Positions 32,827 to 42,349 of a stretch of DNA of 64,000 bases are shown piece by piece. Source of the stretch: Bifidobacterium pongonis. GTDB lineage: Bacteria > Actinomycetota > Actinomycetes > Actinomycetales > Bifidobacteriaceae. The notes under the pieces were generated by a model. The model saw only the letters and a list, made by a program, of their open reading frames with translations. It was not told where the DNA came from and searched no databases. Numbering within the stretch: the stretch's first letter is position 1; the number at the start of each line of letters is the position of its first letter. The DNA lies in contig NZ_JAHBBE010000004.1 in assembly GCF_019331805.1 (NCBI RefSeq), positions 1 through 64,000 on the forward strand. The letters are read 5' to 3'. A program made the translations under genes and the position numbers.

Positions 32827-33885
32827 TCACTCGGAGATCTCGGCGAAGTACAGCAGGGTACGGATCATGTTGGAGGTGAAGCCGTACTCGTTGTCGTAGA
32901 AGGAGACGGTGCGAGCCAGGGTCACGCCGTCAACGGTGTTGACGTCGGTCTGGGTCGGATCGAACACACCACCGTGGGTGTCGCCCAGGATGTCGGAGGA
33001 CACGATGCCCTCGTCGTTGTAGCCGTAGTACTCGCAATCAGCGAAGGCTTCCTTGAAGGCCTCGTTGATCTCGTCGGCGGTGGTCTCCTTGTTCAGGACG
33101 GTGGTCAGCTCGGTGACGGAGCCGTCCGGAACCTGGATACGCTGAGCGTGGCCCTGCAGCTTGCCGTTCACGGACGGAACGACCTTGCCGATAGCCTTGG
33201 CAGCGCCGGTGGAGTGGGCGATGGTGTTGATGGCGGCAGCGCGCAGGTTGCGGCCGGTCTTGGTGCCACGCGGGCCGTCCAGCAGCATCTGGGTGCCGGT
33301 GTAGGCGTGGATGGTGGTCATGAAGCCAGCCTTGATGCCGAACTTCTCGTCCAGCAGCTTGACCATGGCGGCCATGGAGTTGGTGGTGCAGGAGCCGGCG
33401 GAGACGATCACGTCGGAAGCCTTCAGGATGTCGTGGTTCACGCCGAACACGACGGTCGGGGTGGTGTCATCCTTGGCCGGGGCGGAGATCAGGACCTTCT
33501 TGGCGCCAGCGTTGATGTGGGCCTGGGACTTCTCAGCGGAGGTGTAGAAGCCGGTGCACTCGAGCACGTACTCGACACCGTCGTTCTTGACCCACGGGAT
33601 GTTGTTGGCGTCCTTCTCGGCGTAGACCTTGTATTCCTTGCCGTCGACGATGATGGAATCCTCGGTGGCCTTGACGTCGACCGGCGTGCCGTCGTCGTGA
33701 CGGAAGGTGCCGTGGGTGCTGTCGTACTTCAGCAGGTAGGCGAGAGTTGCCGGGGTGGTCAGATCGTTGATGGCGGCAACTTCGATGTCGCCAGCCTGGC
33801 CGCCACGAGCCTGCAGCTCGAAGATGCGGCGGAAGGCGAGACGACCGATACGACCGAAGCCGTTGATACCAATCTTAACTGTCAT
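32827..33885 (-). CDS. gap: Glyceraldehyde-3-phosphate dehydrogenase
   Basis: The 352-residue enzyme oxidises glyceraldehyde 3-phosphate with NAD in the lower glycolytic part of the bifid shunt. The N-terminal Rossmann fold reads [20 protein letters not shown]. The active-site Cys is in [11 protein letters not shown] (about residue 165) and the catalytic His in [27 protein letters not shown] and the C-terminal [12 protein letters not shown] are standard. I chose ATG 33885, with GGGAGAA 5 bp upstream. The 290 bp upstream to thiN contain no gene. Confidence 0.97.
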   Translation of the reverse strand: MTVKIGINGFGRIGRLAFRRIFELQARGGQAGDIEVAAINDLTTPATLAYLLKYDSTHGTFRHDDGTPVDVKATEDSIIVDGKEYKVYAEKDANNIPWVKNDGVEYVLECTGFYTSAEKSQAHINAGAKKVLISAPAKDDTTPTVVFGVNHDILKASDVIVSAGSCTTNSMAAMVKLLDEKFGIKAGFMTTIHAYTGTQMLLDGPRGTKTGRNLRAAAINTIAHSTGAAKAIGKVVPSVNGKLQGHAQRIQVPDGSVTELTTVLNKETTADEINEAFKEAFADCEYYGYNDEGIVSSDILGDTHGGVFDPTQTDVNTVDGVTLARTVSFYDNEYGFTSNMIRTLLYFAEISE

Positions 33886-34175
33886 GTAATTCTCCCTTTG
33901 GGAAGGCGCGACATGCCGTTGCGCATGCCGAGCCATGGTTTTACCAACGTCTCCACTCTAATGCCTTACCTGTACTTCAGGCAATGAGAACGTACGCATT
34001 TTTCGATTCGTGACACACGGCGTTTCACCGCCGTTTTGTTGCGGTTGGGCGCATTGCTCCGCACGGTGTTTCATATGCCGTTCCGTGCGTCGCCCGGTGC
34101 GTCGTTCCGTGCATCGTTCGGCCTTGTTACGCCTCTTCCGTCGGGTCTTAACTATCGGTCCTTTTGCCAAGTCGC

Positions 34176-34931
34176 TCAGCGCGTGCCGTCGTGCAGCGCC
34201 GCCGACACCGACGTGTCGAGCGCACCCAGATCGCCGGTGAACTCGTGCAGTCTCGTCACGGCGGGAATCGGCGCTTCGATGGGGAAGGTGACGATGAGCG
34301 TGCCGTGGGCGACGGCGATTCGTGCGGGATTGCCGTGCAGGAACTCGTTGCTGACGCCGTTGACGCGGATGCTGCTCATAACCGCGTCGGTCAGTTCGTA
34401 TTTGAGTCCGATTTCGCTCACGCCGGTGGAGATGTCGGAATGGGAGAATACGGACACCATGCGCCCGGGGCGCACATGGTTCTCGGGGAAGTCGAGCGCG
34501 CCGTCGCAGATGGCGGTGATGATCGTGCCGTCGCCGTGCAGGAAACCGGTGCCGCCGTGGCTGGCGAGCAGGGCGGTGAGCTGGATGTTCGAGATCGTAT
34601 GGTCGACGCGCCCGCCGAGCGCACCATATATATGGAATGTTCGCGCACCGTGCGACCAGCCGATTTTCAGCGCGGACAGCATGTCCGGGTCGTCCTTTTC
34701 CGGGGGCAGCGCGATCGTGCGGTCGCCGGTTTGCGGCATCCGTCCGTTCAACGAATCGAAATCGCCCACGATCACGTCGGCGTCGATGCCCAGTTCGCGC
34801 GTGTGGTCGAGTCCGCCGTCGGCGGCCACCACGAACGCGCCCGCCGGTACGAGCGGCGTCTCATCGTAGTATTCGCCGGCTCCGAAGATCACGCATGTCG
34901 GTGCCATATCAGTCATGCTCATCATGCTCAC
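34176..34931 (-). CDS. thiN: Thiamine pyrophosphokinase
   Basis: The 251-residue protein has the N-terminal catalytic domain of thiamine pyrophosphokinase: VVAADGGLDHTRELGIDADV followed by IVGDFDSL and PEKDDPDMLSAL, then GALGGRVDHTISNIQLT. The C-terminal part is the thiamine-binding domain. It makes the cofactor ThDP, needed by phosphoketolase in this genus. The start is uncertain: GTG 34931 and ATGs at 34925, 34922, 34916 and 34907 are all in frame, and none has a good Shine-Dalgarno sequence. Confidence 0.9.
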   Translation of the reverse strand: MSMMSMTDMAPTCVIFGAGEYYDETPLVPAGAFVVAADGGLDHTRELGIDADVIVGDFDSLNGRMPQTGDRTIALPPEKDDPDMLSALKIGWSHGARTFHIYGALGGRVDHTISNIQLTALLASHGGTGFLHGDGTIITAICDGALDFPENHVRPGRMVSVFSHSDISTGVSEIGLKYELTDAVMSSIRVNGVSNEFLHGNPARIAVAHGTLIVTFPIEAPIPAVTRLHEFTGDLGALDTSVSAALHDGTR

Positions 34932-34973
34932 ATAGTCTAATTAACCGACCGGCCTACCGATCGGCGGGATTCC

Positions 34974-35006
34974 CGATTCGACCGATTCGACCGATTCGAC
35001 CGATTC
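34974..35006. repeat. 9-bp tandem repeat CGATTCGAC
   Basis: Three full units and most of a fourth lie in the 293-bp gap between divergent thiN and the lipoprotein gene. No other feature is evident in that gap. Confidence 0.85.
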
Positions 35007-35224
35007 AAGCCGGATCGACCGGTGGGACGGTTGAGACGCGACGGTGAAGGAACGTCATGGTCACGCATCCGATGACGGATCCTTGCTAGTGTGGTGCTCG
35101 GTTTTGAGGCGAAAGGTTCGCAGGGCATTTGTGATCGGCGCCGGTGGCGCCGCAAGGTCTGCCGAACGCAAGTTGATCGATGCGGGTTGATGCGGAATGC
35201 ATGACGCCGCGGAAGGGACGTTGG

Positions 35225-35551
35225 ATGAAGGGTGTGGATCGAACCCGCATGGCGAAGCGTGCGGCGGCAGTGGTGTTGGCGATGGCGACCTGCGTGTCGG
35301 TGGGCGGCTGCACCATCGAGATCAAAGGCGGCAAACATGCGTCGCTCAACGGCAAGGCGCTCGATCTTACGGACGGCAAGTGGCATACCGGCAGCAACGG
35401 GTACGGCGGCAGCGACAGTTCCAGCTACCGGTATGTGACGCTGAAAACCCCGGACGGGGAGAAACATTGCGTCGTCTTCCGCGACAGCGGTGGCGCGGGC
35501 GGCATGAACTGCTGGGATAAGCAGACCGAGAGTGAGGACGATACGAAGTAG
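35225..35551 (+). CDS. Small lipoprotein of unknown function
   Basis: The 108-residue product has a lipoprotein signal peptide: basic N-region (KGVDRTRMAKR), hydrophobic core (AAAVVLAMATCVSV) and lipobox VGGC with Cys29 as the lipidated residue. The mature part is short, rich in Gly, Ser and charged residues, and includes two cysteines (KHCVVFRD and MNCWDK) that could form a disulfide. I found no known domain. ATG 35225 has GGAAGGGA upstream, which I preferred to the frame opening at 35180. Confidence 0.75.
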   Translation: MKGVDRTRMAKRAAAVVLAMATCVSVGGCTIEIKGGKHASLNGKALDLTDGKWHTGSNGYGGSDSSSYRYVTLKTPDGEKHCVVFRDSGGAGGMNCWDKQTESEDDTK

Positions 35552-35649
35552 CGCCATGCCGGAACGCCACGCCGGAACGCCACGCCAGCCGTTTCACGAG
35601 TGCCGAAAGCCCCCTCTGACACGCGGGATGCCGTTTGTCAAGGCCGGTG

Positions 35650-35846
35650 GTACACTGAGCACTTGGCTTGAGAAATCAAGAAAGCGGGGCGACCCCACCT
35701 GGGAACCTTTCAGGGTTTCGGGTTCAAGGCAGTTTCCTCATGCGTTATGCATGGAAGAGAAACATAAGGCCGATGATTCGTTCGTGTGCGTATGAACGGG
35801 TATTCGGCATGCCGTGAAACCGATGCTGTGATTCCAGGTGAGCCTC
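35650..35846 (+). promoter_or_regulatory. Structured leader upstream of infC
   Basis: About 200 nt without a gene precede infC and contain several hairpins, for example CTTGA-GAAA-TCAAG and GGGG-CGA-CCCC. A -10-like TACACT lies near 35650. IF3-L35-L20 operons in other bacteria are controlled by leader RNAs that bind L20 or IF3, so this is a plausible regulatory leader. I could not match it to a defined RNA class. Confidence 0.45.
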
Positions 35847-36584
35847 GTGAAGGAATATAGAGGGATTGGAGTCATCATCAGCGACGAACCACGCATTAAC
35901 GACGAGATTCGCGTCTCGCAGGTGCGCCTGATCGGCCCTAAGGGCGAGCAGGTGGGCGTTATCGCGACCTCGGTCGCACTGAACCTTGCGAAGGAAGCGA
36001 ACCTCGATCTCGTCGAGGTGGCGCCCAATGCAAAGCCTCCGGTTGCCAAGCTCATCGATTACGGCAAGTACAAGTACAACGAGAAGATCAAGGCTCGTGA
36101 AGCTCGCCGCAATCAGAACACCGCAGAAGTCAAGGAAATCCGCTTCCGTTTGAAGATCGATGACCATGACTTCGACGTGAAGAAGGGTCATGTCACCCGC
36201 TTCCTCAACGGCGGCGACAAGGTCAAGGTCACCATCATGCTGCGTGGCCGCGAGCAGTCCCGCCCGATCGGCGGCGTCGAACTGCTGCAGCGTCTCGCCG
36301 CTGAAGTGGAGGAGAGCGGCACCATCGAGTCCCAGCCGAAGCAGGAAGGCCGCAACATCATCATGGTGCTTGCGCCTAAGGGCAAGAAGGTGCACACCCA
36401 GTCCGAGCAGCGCCGTCGTGGTGCGGAGTCCCGCGCCGAACGTCAGGCTCGCCAGGCCGCTCGCCTCGCCGCGAAGCAGGAGGCTCAGGCTCAGGCGGCA
36501 GCTGAGGCGCAGGCCTCGATTTCTAAGACTTCCAGCAAGAAGCACACCAACAAGGAGGGCAGCAATGCCGAAGATGAAAAGTAA
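35847..36584 (+). CDS. infC: Translation initiation factor IF-3
   Basis: IF-3 binds the 30S subunit and checks start-codon pairing. The N domain starts [20 protein letters not shown]; the linker is [20 protein letters not shown]; the C domain holds [21 protein letters not shown] long Ala/Gln/Arg-rich C-terminal extension of about 45 residues is present. The start is uncertain. GTG 35847 has AGGTGA 5 bp before it. Conserved sequence begins only at the tandem ATC codons 35874 and 35877, and rare starts (ATT, ATC) are used for autoregulation of infC elsewhere. The gene overlaps rpmI by 20 bp. Confidence 0.93.
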   Translation: MKEYRGIGVIISDEPRINDEIRVSQVRLIGPKGEQVGVIATSVALNLAKEANLDLVEVAPNAKPPVAKLIDYGKYKYNEKIKAREARRNQNTAEVKEIRFRLKIDDHDFDVKKGHVTRFLNGGDKVKVTIMLRGREQSRPIGGVELLQRLAAEVEESGTIESQPKQEGRNIIMVLAPKGKKVHTQSEQRRRGAESRAERQARQAARLAAKQEAQAQAAAEAQASISKTSSKKHTNKEGSNAEDEK

Positions 36585-36759
36585 TTCCGCCGCTTCCAAG
36601 CGCGTCCGCCGCACCGGTTCGGGCAAGCTGATGCAGGCCGGCAGCGCCATGCGCCACAACCTTGAGCACAAGTCCGCTCGTAAGCGCCGTGCGCTGAAGG
36701 CCGATCAGGTTCTCGCGGGTCCGCAGGCCAAGAAGCTCAACCGCATGCTGAGCAAGTGA
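36565..36759 (+). CDS. rpmI: Large subunit ribosomal protein bL35
   Basis: The 64-residue basic protein begins [20 protein letters not shown] and contains [15 protein letters not shown], as in bL35. ATG 36565 lies within the 3' end of infC and is preceded by AAGGAGG, so translation is coupled to IF-3. It is the second gene of the infC-rpmI-rplT operon. Confidence 0.97.
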   Translation: MPKMKSNSAASKRVRRTGSGKLMQAGSAMRHNLEHKSARKRRALKADQVLAGPQAKKLNRMLSK

Positions 36760-36801
36760 GACAATTCTTTTAGGATTTTATAAGAAAGCGAAGGAATAAA
36801 T

Positions 36802-37185
36802 ATGGCACGTGTGAAGCGCGCAGTAAATGCCCACAAGAAGCGTCGCGTCGTTCTCGAAAGGGCCTCCGGCTACCGTGGCCAGCGTTCCCGCCTGTACCGC
36901 AAGGCCAAGGAACAGCTGCTCCACTCCTTTAACTACAACTTCCGCGACCGCAAGGCTCGCAAGGGCGACTTCCGCAAGCTGTGGATCCAGCGCATCAACG
37001 CCGCTGTCCGCGCTGAAGGCATCACCTACAACCGCTTCATCCAGGGCCTCAAGCTGGCCGGCATCGAACTGGATCGCCGCGCCCTCGCCGAGCTCGCCGT
37101 GAGCGACCCGGAGACCTTCAAGGCCATCGTCGCCGAAGCCAAGAAGGCTCTGCCGGCTGACGTGAACGCTCCGGTCAACGCCTGA
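36802..37185 (+). CDS. rplT: Large subunit ribosomal protein bL20
   Basis: The 127-residue protein starts [20 protein letters not shown] and has the conserved [20 protein letters not shown] and ALNRR-type region as [19 protein letters not shown]. bL20 is an early 50S assembly protein and, in several bacteria, the repressor of its own operon. GAAGGA precedes ATG 36802. A terminator follows at 37258. Confidence 0.97.
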   Translation: MARVKRAVNAHKKRRVVLERASGYRGQRSRLYRKAKEQLLHSFNYNFRDRKARKGDFRKLWIQRINAAVRAEGITYNRFIQGLKLAGIELDRRALAELAVSDPETFKAIVAEAKKALPADVNAPVNA

Positions 37186-37257
37186 GATCCACGCGGATCG
37201 AACCTCCGACCGCATATCGCCGGTCGAATGAGGAGCGAAGCCGCATAGGCTGCATCG

Positions 37258-37282
37258 AACCCCGCCACATGGCGGGGTTTTC
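37258..37282 (+). terminator. Terminator after rplT
   Basis: AACCCCGCC (37258-37266) pairs with GGCGGGGTT (37271-37279) around the loop ACAT and is followed by TTTCGTT. It ends the IF3-L35-L20 operon. Confidence 0.85.
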
Positions 37283-37436
37283 GTTATTCCGGCCGGTTTT
37301 CCGAATCGCCGCGCCGCCGTGCTCTCCGCAATCCAGTGATCTCCGCAATCCCGCGAATCCCGCGAATCCCCGAATCCTCGCACGGCGCGCGCCCGATACG
37401 CGCCCGATACGCGCGGACGCGCATACAATGGTCGGC

Positions 37437-38387
37437 ATGGATAAGACCGACGCCCTCGCACGTTTGCACACGCAGTTCATCGCACACATCGACGTGGAGC
37501 GGGGACTTTCCAAGGCGACGGTCGCGGCGTACGATTCCGATCTCAAGCGTTACCGCGCATGGCTGAACGACCGCGGCGTCACCGATCCGAACGGCATCAC
37601 CAAACAGCATGTCGAGGATTACGTCGCGTTTCTGGACGCCAACGGTGCAAGCGCCCGTTCCAAGGCCCGTAGTCTCGCCTCCATCCACGAATTCCACCGT
37701 TTCGCGCTCAGCGTGCATGCCGTAGCCGATGATGTGTCGGCCGCGGTCAAGGCGCCGAAGGGTGCGAGCACGTTGCCCGACGTGCTGACCGTTGACGAAG
37801 TGGCGAAACTGTTGGATTGCATGCTCGTTCCGGCGCCCGGATGCGTGATGGATGTGCCGAATGCCGTGCTGTTGCGTGACAAGGCGCTGCTGGAGTTCAT
37901 GTATGCCACCGGATGCCGCGTTTCGGAGGCGGTGGGCGTTGACCTGGGTGACATCGATTTGGACGAGCGTGTGGCCAGGGTGACGGGCAAGGGCTCGAAG
38001 CAACGCCTGGTGCCGGTGGGGGACTGCGCCTGCGCGGCGATGGCGCGATACCTGCGTGAGGGGCGGTCGACATTGGAGGGTTGCGCGAAAAGCGGGGAGC
38101 CCGAACGCAGAGCGGTGTTCCTGAACAAGCGAGGACGGCGCATGTCGCGCCAGTCGGTGTGGGAGGTGGTGAACCAGGCCGGGCAGCGGGCGCATATCGG
38201 CAAACAGCTGCATCCGCATACGTTGCGCCACTCCTTCGCCACGCATCTCATCCAAGGCGGTGCCGACGTGCGCACCGTGCAGGAGCTACTTGGTCATGCG
38301 AGTGTCACCACCACGCAGATCTACACGCATGTGAGCCCGGAGAATCTCATCGAGACGTATCTCACCGCGCATCCACGCGCACGATGA
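37437..38387 (+). CDS. xerD: Tyrosine recombinase XerD
   Basis: The 316-residue protein has an N-terminal SAM-like core-binding domain (FIAHIDVERGLSKATVAAYD) and a catalytic domain with all signature residues: Arg in YATGCRVSEAVG, Lys in GKGSKQRLV, HTLRHSFATH, LLGHASV and the nucleophile Tyr in TTTQIYTHV. With XerC it resolves chromosome dimers at dif. The location after rplT and before parA fits a housekeeping gene, not a phage integrase. The -10-like TACAAT (37424-37429) ends 7 bp before ATG 37437, which suggests a leaderless message; ATG 37428 is also in frame. Confidence 0.93.
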   Translation: MDKTDALARLHTQFIAHIDVERGLSKATVAAYDSDLKRYRAWLNDRGVTDPNGITKQHVEDYVAFLDANGASARSKARSLASIHEFHRFALSVHAVADDVSAAVKAPKGASTLPDVLTVDEVAKLLDCMLVPAPGCVMDVPNAVLLRDKALLEFMYATGCRVSEAVGVDLGDIDLDERVARVTGKGSKQRLVPVGDCACAAMARYLREGRSTLEGCAKSGEPERRAVFLNKRGRRMSRQSVWEVVNQAGQRAHIGKQLHPHTLRHSFATHLIQGGADVRTVQELLGHASVTTTQIYTHVSPENLIETYLTAHPRAR

Positions 38388-38605
38388 CGCGTTTCGGTGT
38401 TCGGAATATGGCGGCGAAACGCAGCCGGTGAGTACGATCGAGGCGTGGCAGGTGTTGCATGCGTCGTGCGAATCGCCGATGAACCACTGGCAGGTCGCCG
38501 ATGAACCGCCGACGGATGCGCCGGGAAGTCGCGCATGAAGCGGCGTTTTTCCAAGGGGTGCCCGATTTCCCCGACGAATGTCGCGGGTTTGGTAAAGTGG
38601 AGGTT

Positions 38606-39445
38606 ATGCCTACGGATTTGCTTGGACGCGACTATGAAACCTTCCCCGCTCCCGAGCCGCTGGAACACCACGGCCCGGCACGGGTCATCGCTATGTGCAA
38701 CCAGAAGGGTGGCGTCGGCAAAACCACCAGTTCCATCAATATCGCCGGTGCGCTCAGCCAATTCGGCCGCCGTTGCCTGATCGTCGATTTCGACCCCCAA
38801 GGGGCTGCGACGGTTGGCCTTGGCATCAACGCCAACACCGTGGAGAACACGATCTACACCGCGCTGTTCACTCCGGACATCGACCCGCATGAGGTCGTGC
38901 AGCATACGAAATTCGAGAATCTCGACGTCATCCCCGCCAACATCGACCTGTCCGCCGCGGAAGTGCAGCTGGTCACCGAGGTCGGCCGTGAGCAGGTGCT
39001 CGCCAGCGTGCTGCGTCCGCTGAAGGACGAATACGATGTCATCATCATCGACTGCCAGCCTTCCCTTGGTTTGCTCACGGTGAACGCGCTGACCGCCGCC
39101 GACGGCGTCATCATCCCCGTGGCCGCCGAATTCTTCGCCCTGCGTGGCGTGGCGCTGCTCATGCAGTCCATCAAGAAGGTGCAGAGCCGCATTAACCCGA
39201 GCCTTGAGGTGTACGGCGTGCTGGTGACCATGTTCACCAAGACCCTGCATTGCGAGGAGGTCATGCAGCGCATCTACGAGGCGTTCCAGGAGAAGGTGTT
39301 CCACACCGTGATCTCCCGCTCCATCAAACTGCCGGATTCCACCGTCGCCGCGGCGCCGATCACGTTCTACTCGCCCGGTCACAAGACCAGCAAGGAGTAC
39401 CGTGAAGTGGCGCGCGAGCTTGTGGCGGAAGGAATCGTCGCCTGA
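38606..39445 (+). CDS. parA: ParA/Soj-type chromosome partitioning ATPase
   Basis: The 279-residue ATPase has the deviant Walker A motif CNQKGGVGKTTSSINIA (about residues 32-48), LIVDFDPQGAATVGLG and IIIDCQPSLGLLTVNAL. ParA-type ATPases position cargo such as chromosome origins. In this genus a gene of this type follows xerD and is usually succeeded by the condensin genes scpA and scpB; here scpA/scpB are absent and a minus-strand membrane protein follows. GTGGAGG precedes ATG 38606. Confidence 0.92.
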   Translation: MPTDLLGRDYETFPAPEPLEHHGPARVIAMCNQKGGVGKTTSSINIAGALSQFGRRCLIVDFDPQGAATVGLGINANTVENTIYTALFTPDIDPHEVVQHTKFENLDVIPANIDLSAAEVQLVTEVGREQVLASVLRPLKDEYDVIIIDCQPSLGLLTVNALTAADGVIIPVAAEFFALRGVALLMQSIKKVQSRINPSLEVYGVLVTMFTKTLHCEEVMQRIYEAFQEKVFHTVISRSIKLPDSTVAAAPITFYSPGHKTSKEYREVARELVAEGIVA

Positions 39446-39536
39446 CTTTTGGCCGCCGATCGCTTGGCTGCTGCACCATATCACCGCATCAGGCGATCAC
39501 ATTCGGCGTGAGAATGCGATGGATGGACCGGACGGT

Positions 39537-40850
39537 TCAGACGGTGTGCGGCGTGTCTTCAGCGGAGTCCATGCGAAGGTGATGTTCGAAGTCACCTTCC
39601 CATAGCGGCTCATCAAAGGATTTAGCGACCCTGAGACGCACCGGTGCGGAAAGATCCACCAGCTCGAACTCCAAGGTCGTGGACATCATCAGATTGGGAT
39701 ACACGCGTAGACTGTCGGAATACACGACGGAAGGATCCTTCTGTTTGGCGTAACGATCCCTGTACAGTTCTTTGCCGTTCTGGAAGAGCGTCGGATACAG
39801 GTCGCTGAAGTCGCATGGTTGGTCGGTCCATTCCACGAACCAATGAATCGTCATGGTGGCGAGTGAACGGCCCCTGACATATTCGTGGGTGAGGGATTCC
39901 ACGGAGAAGGTGTATTTCCGATCCCGCGCGATGACCGTCACCGGTTTCTTCATGTCGCTTGGATTGGCCGTCGGAGGCTTGGGGAGTGAGCTGTGCGCAA
40001 CACGTCGCAGCGCCGCCCCGCTTAGGGTGTTGTCGGTGAACATGAAGGCTGATTTCGCGCGGATCGTGCCGTTGTATTCGCGAACGGTCACGTCGACTCC
40101 GCTGACGGTATTGCGCGGCACATAGGTCACGGTGAGCGCCTTTGTTGTGGAAGCCGGTATCTCCGACATCACCATGAGTTGTGAAGGCTGTTCCGGGTAC
40201 CGCATATTCATGGGGAGCAATTCCTTGCCATCCTGAAACACTCCCAGGTTACTGCCGCTGATATATGCGCTGCGGCTGCCTTTCGCGCGTATCTTATACC
40301 GTATCCGCAGCGTTGCCCCGCAAGGGATTTTTGGTCCGAAATACGCGTCAAGAATGGAGATATCCGTTTCCCCATCCGTGCCGGGACGTAGCGTTCCCGT
40401 CTGTTCACCATTGGGCATGTCATCCGATGCCGGTTCCAGAATGACTTCCTCCGTATTCGTTACCGGAGAGTAGATGCTGCGCTTGCTTGCATACATGTTG
40501 GAGCGTGATATGACCGTGACGATGAGAGCGAATATGACCATGATGAGAACCGCTATCCCGATTCCTCGGAATGTGGTTTCCGATCGTGTATTGGACGGCG
40601 GGAACAGTGTGGATATATGCGATTCGGTTTTCGCGTTCCAGGTCTTCCGGGTCTTCCGGGTCTTCCGGGTCTTCCGGGTCTTCCGGGTTTTCGTGGTGTG
40701 GAATGCATGCTCTGTTTTCGGTGTTTTCGGTACATAGTAGGGTTTGTCGTCCGAGATGTTGTCGCTGATCTTGTCATCGTCGGCGCTGTCAACGGTTTCG
40801 CTGGCATCGAATGGGGAGACGTAGCCGTCGTCGGAATGGAACAGGCCCAT
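39537..40850 (-). CDS. Membrane-anchored protein with two DUF5067-like domains
   Basis: The 437-residue protein has an acidic N-terminal cytoplasmic part, then a (Arg-Lys-Thr)n tract, one transmembrane helix (about residues 97-117, GIAVLIMVIFALIVTVIS) and an extracellular region. The latter has two similar halves containing NLGVFQDGKELLPM and LYPTLFQNGKELYRD, which resemble DUF5067-type beta-sandwich domains of Gram-positive surface proteins. AAAGGAG precedes ATG 40850. The RKT tract is encoded by a 9-bp microsatellite. Function is unknown. Confidence 0.72.
   Translation of the reverse strand: MGLFHSDDGYVSPFDASETVDSADDDKISDNISDDKPYYVPKTPKTEHAFHTTKTRKTRKTRKTRKTRKTWNAKTESHISTLFPPSNTRSETTFRGIGIAVLIMVIFALIVTVISRSNMYASKRSIYSPVTNTEEVILEPASDDMPNGEQTGTLRPGTDGETDISILDAYFGPKIPCGATLRIRYKIRAKGSRSAYISGSNLGVFQDGKELLPMNMRYPEQPSQLMVMSEIPASTTKALTVTYVPRNTVSGVDVTVREYNGTIRAKSAFMFTDNTLSGAALRRVAHSSLPKPPTANPSDMKKPVTVIARDRKYTFSVESLTHEYVRGRSLATMTIHWFVEWTDQPCDFSDLYPTLFQNGKELYRDRYAKQKDPSVVYSDSLRVYPNLMMSTTLEFELVDLSAPVRLRVAKSFDEPLWEGDFEHHLRMDSAEDTPHTV
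40641..40693. repeat. 9-bp microsatellite encoding (Arg-Lys-Thr)n
   Basis: GGTCTTCCG is repeated five times with a decayed sixth unit. Unit gain or loss keeps the frame and would only change the length of the basic tract before the transmembrane helix of the minus-strand gene. Confidence 0.9.
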
Positions 40851-40984
40851 GTCGCTCCTTTGCGTATTGGGTTATGGGGACGGACTCATCTCAATCACCA
40901 TTCTAGGGGAAAACCGCGTGTTGGGGGAGCGGTGGACTATTCTGTTCGCTGGCTTATGTATAACGATTGACGGAAGGGTGTGCC

Positions 40985-42316
40985 GTGAACGTAGCGCAGG
41001 GTGGGCAGTCATCGAAGGTTGCGAAGGTCGCGAAGCTCTCGAAGGCTTCGGCGGATTCGACCGTTTCCATTGCTTCGACTGCTTCGACTGCTTCGAACGC
41101 TTCGACCGATGAGGGAGGATTCTTCAACCTTCCCGTCGTCACGCTGATCGCGTTGAGCTTCGCGCTTGGCATGAGCGAATTCATCATGGTCGGCATTCTG
41201 CCGGACATCGCCGCGGGACTGAAGGTTTCGGAGGTGACGGTCGGCAATCTGGTGTCGTTGTTCGCGCTCGTCTACGCGCCCGTCACACCGCTCGGTTCCG
41301 CACTGTCCGCACGGTTCCCGCGTTTCGCCACGCATCTGACACTGGTCGCCGTGTTCCTTGCTGGCAATGTGATGTGCGCGTTCGCCCCGAACTATACGGT
41401 GCTGCTTATCGCGCGTATCGTCATCGCACTCGTATCCGGCACGCTCGTCGCCATCGCCATGACCTATGCGCCGGACGTCACCACCGAACGGTACCGCACG
41501 AAGTTCATCGCCTAGGTGTTCTCCGGCTTCTCCATCGCATCCGTGGCCGGCGTGCCGGTAGGCACATGGGTGGCCGGCGTGTTCGGATGGCGTTGGGCGT
41601 TCCTGCTGGTGTGCATCATCACGGTCGTGCTCATGGTGTTGATGGTCGCCGTGCTGCCCCGCAACAGTCATATCGTCAAGATCGGATTCCTGCCGCAGTT
41701 CAGGCTGTTTCTTGACCGGCGCATCCAACTCGGCGTGGCGGACGTGATGTTCGGTGCCGCGGCGAGCTACGTGTTCTACACGTATCTGACGCCGATCATG
41801 CGCGATGAAGTGCATGTGCCGGAACGGTTCCTGAGCATCGGCCTGGTGGTGTTCGGCGCGGCGTGCCTGTGGAGCAACCTGTATGGCGGCAAGCTGGCCG
41901 ACCGTGGCAGGGGAGTGGAGCCTCTGACGCATATCCGGCCCATCTACTGCGTGCACACGCTGCTGCTCGCTTCACTGGTTCTTGTGCACTGGGTGCCGGC
42001 ATACGGCGTGCCGCTGCTCGTGGTGCTCGGCATGTTCATGTACTTGCAGAACTCCGCGTCGCAGGTGCTGTACATGGATGTCGCCGCGCAATCGCATCCG
42101 GGGTCGCTCAATCTGGCGGCATCGTTGAATTCCATGTCGTTCAATATCGGCATCGCGCTCGGCTCGGCGGTCGGCGGTCTGGTCAACGATCATCTCGGTC
42201 TGATGTGGCTCGGCCCGGTCGGCGCGGTGTTCACCCTGCTCGCCGTCGGCACGACCACGCTGCTGCGCCCGTTCGTGGCGAAGGACCGCGGATTCTACGA
42301 GAGAGCGGGAAAGTAG
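40985..42316 (+). pseudogene. MFS sugar/drug efflux transporter interrupted by an amber codon
   Basis: One continuous reading frame encodes a 12-helix major facilitator of the AraJ/SotB (DHA1) type: LPVVTLIALSFALGMSEFIM, GILPDIAAGLKVSEVTVGNL, then GFSIASVAGVPVGTWVAGVF. It is broken only by TAG at 41513-41515, between KFIA and VFSGFSIAS. The frame is otherwise intact on both sides, so a single substitution (perhaps from TGG) explains it. GTG 40985 with GGAAGGG upstream is the start. The N-terminus is Ser/Thr/Ala-rich and repetitive. The downstream half could start at GTG 41516 but would lack the first helices. Confidence 0.85.
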
Positions 42317-42349
42317 GCCGCGCAGTAGCCTGCATGGTTCGGCGCGGGG

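Noticed and set aside
37437-38387. Phage or integrative-element integrase
   Set aside because: The gene sits in conserved order between rplT and parA, has the size and motifs of XerD, and no other phage genes or att repeats are present.
40985-42316. Frameshift or two separate transporter genes
   Set aside because: Both halves are in the same frame and join at a single TAG, so a nonsense change explains the data without a frameshift.
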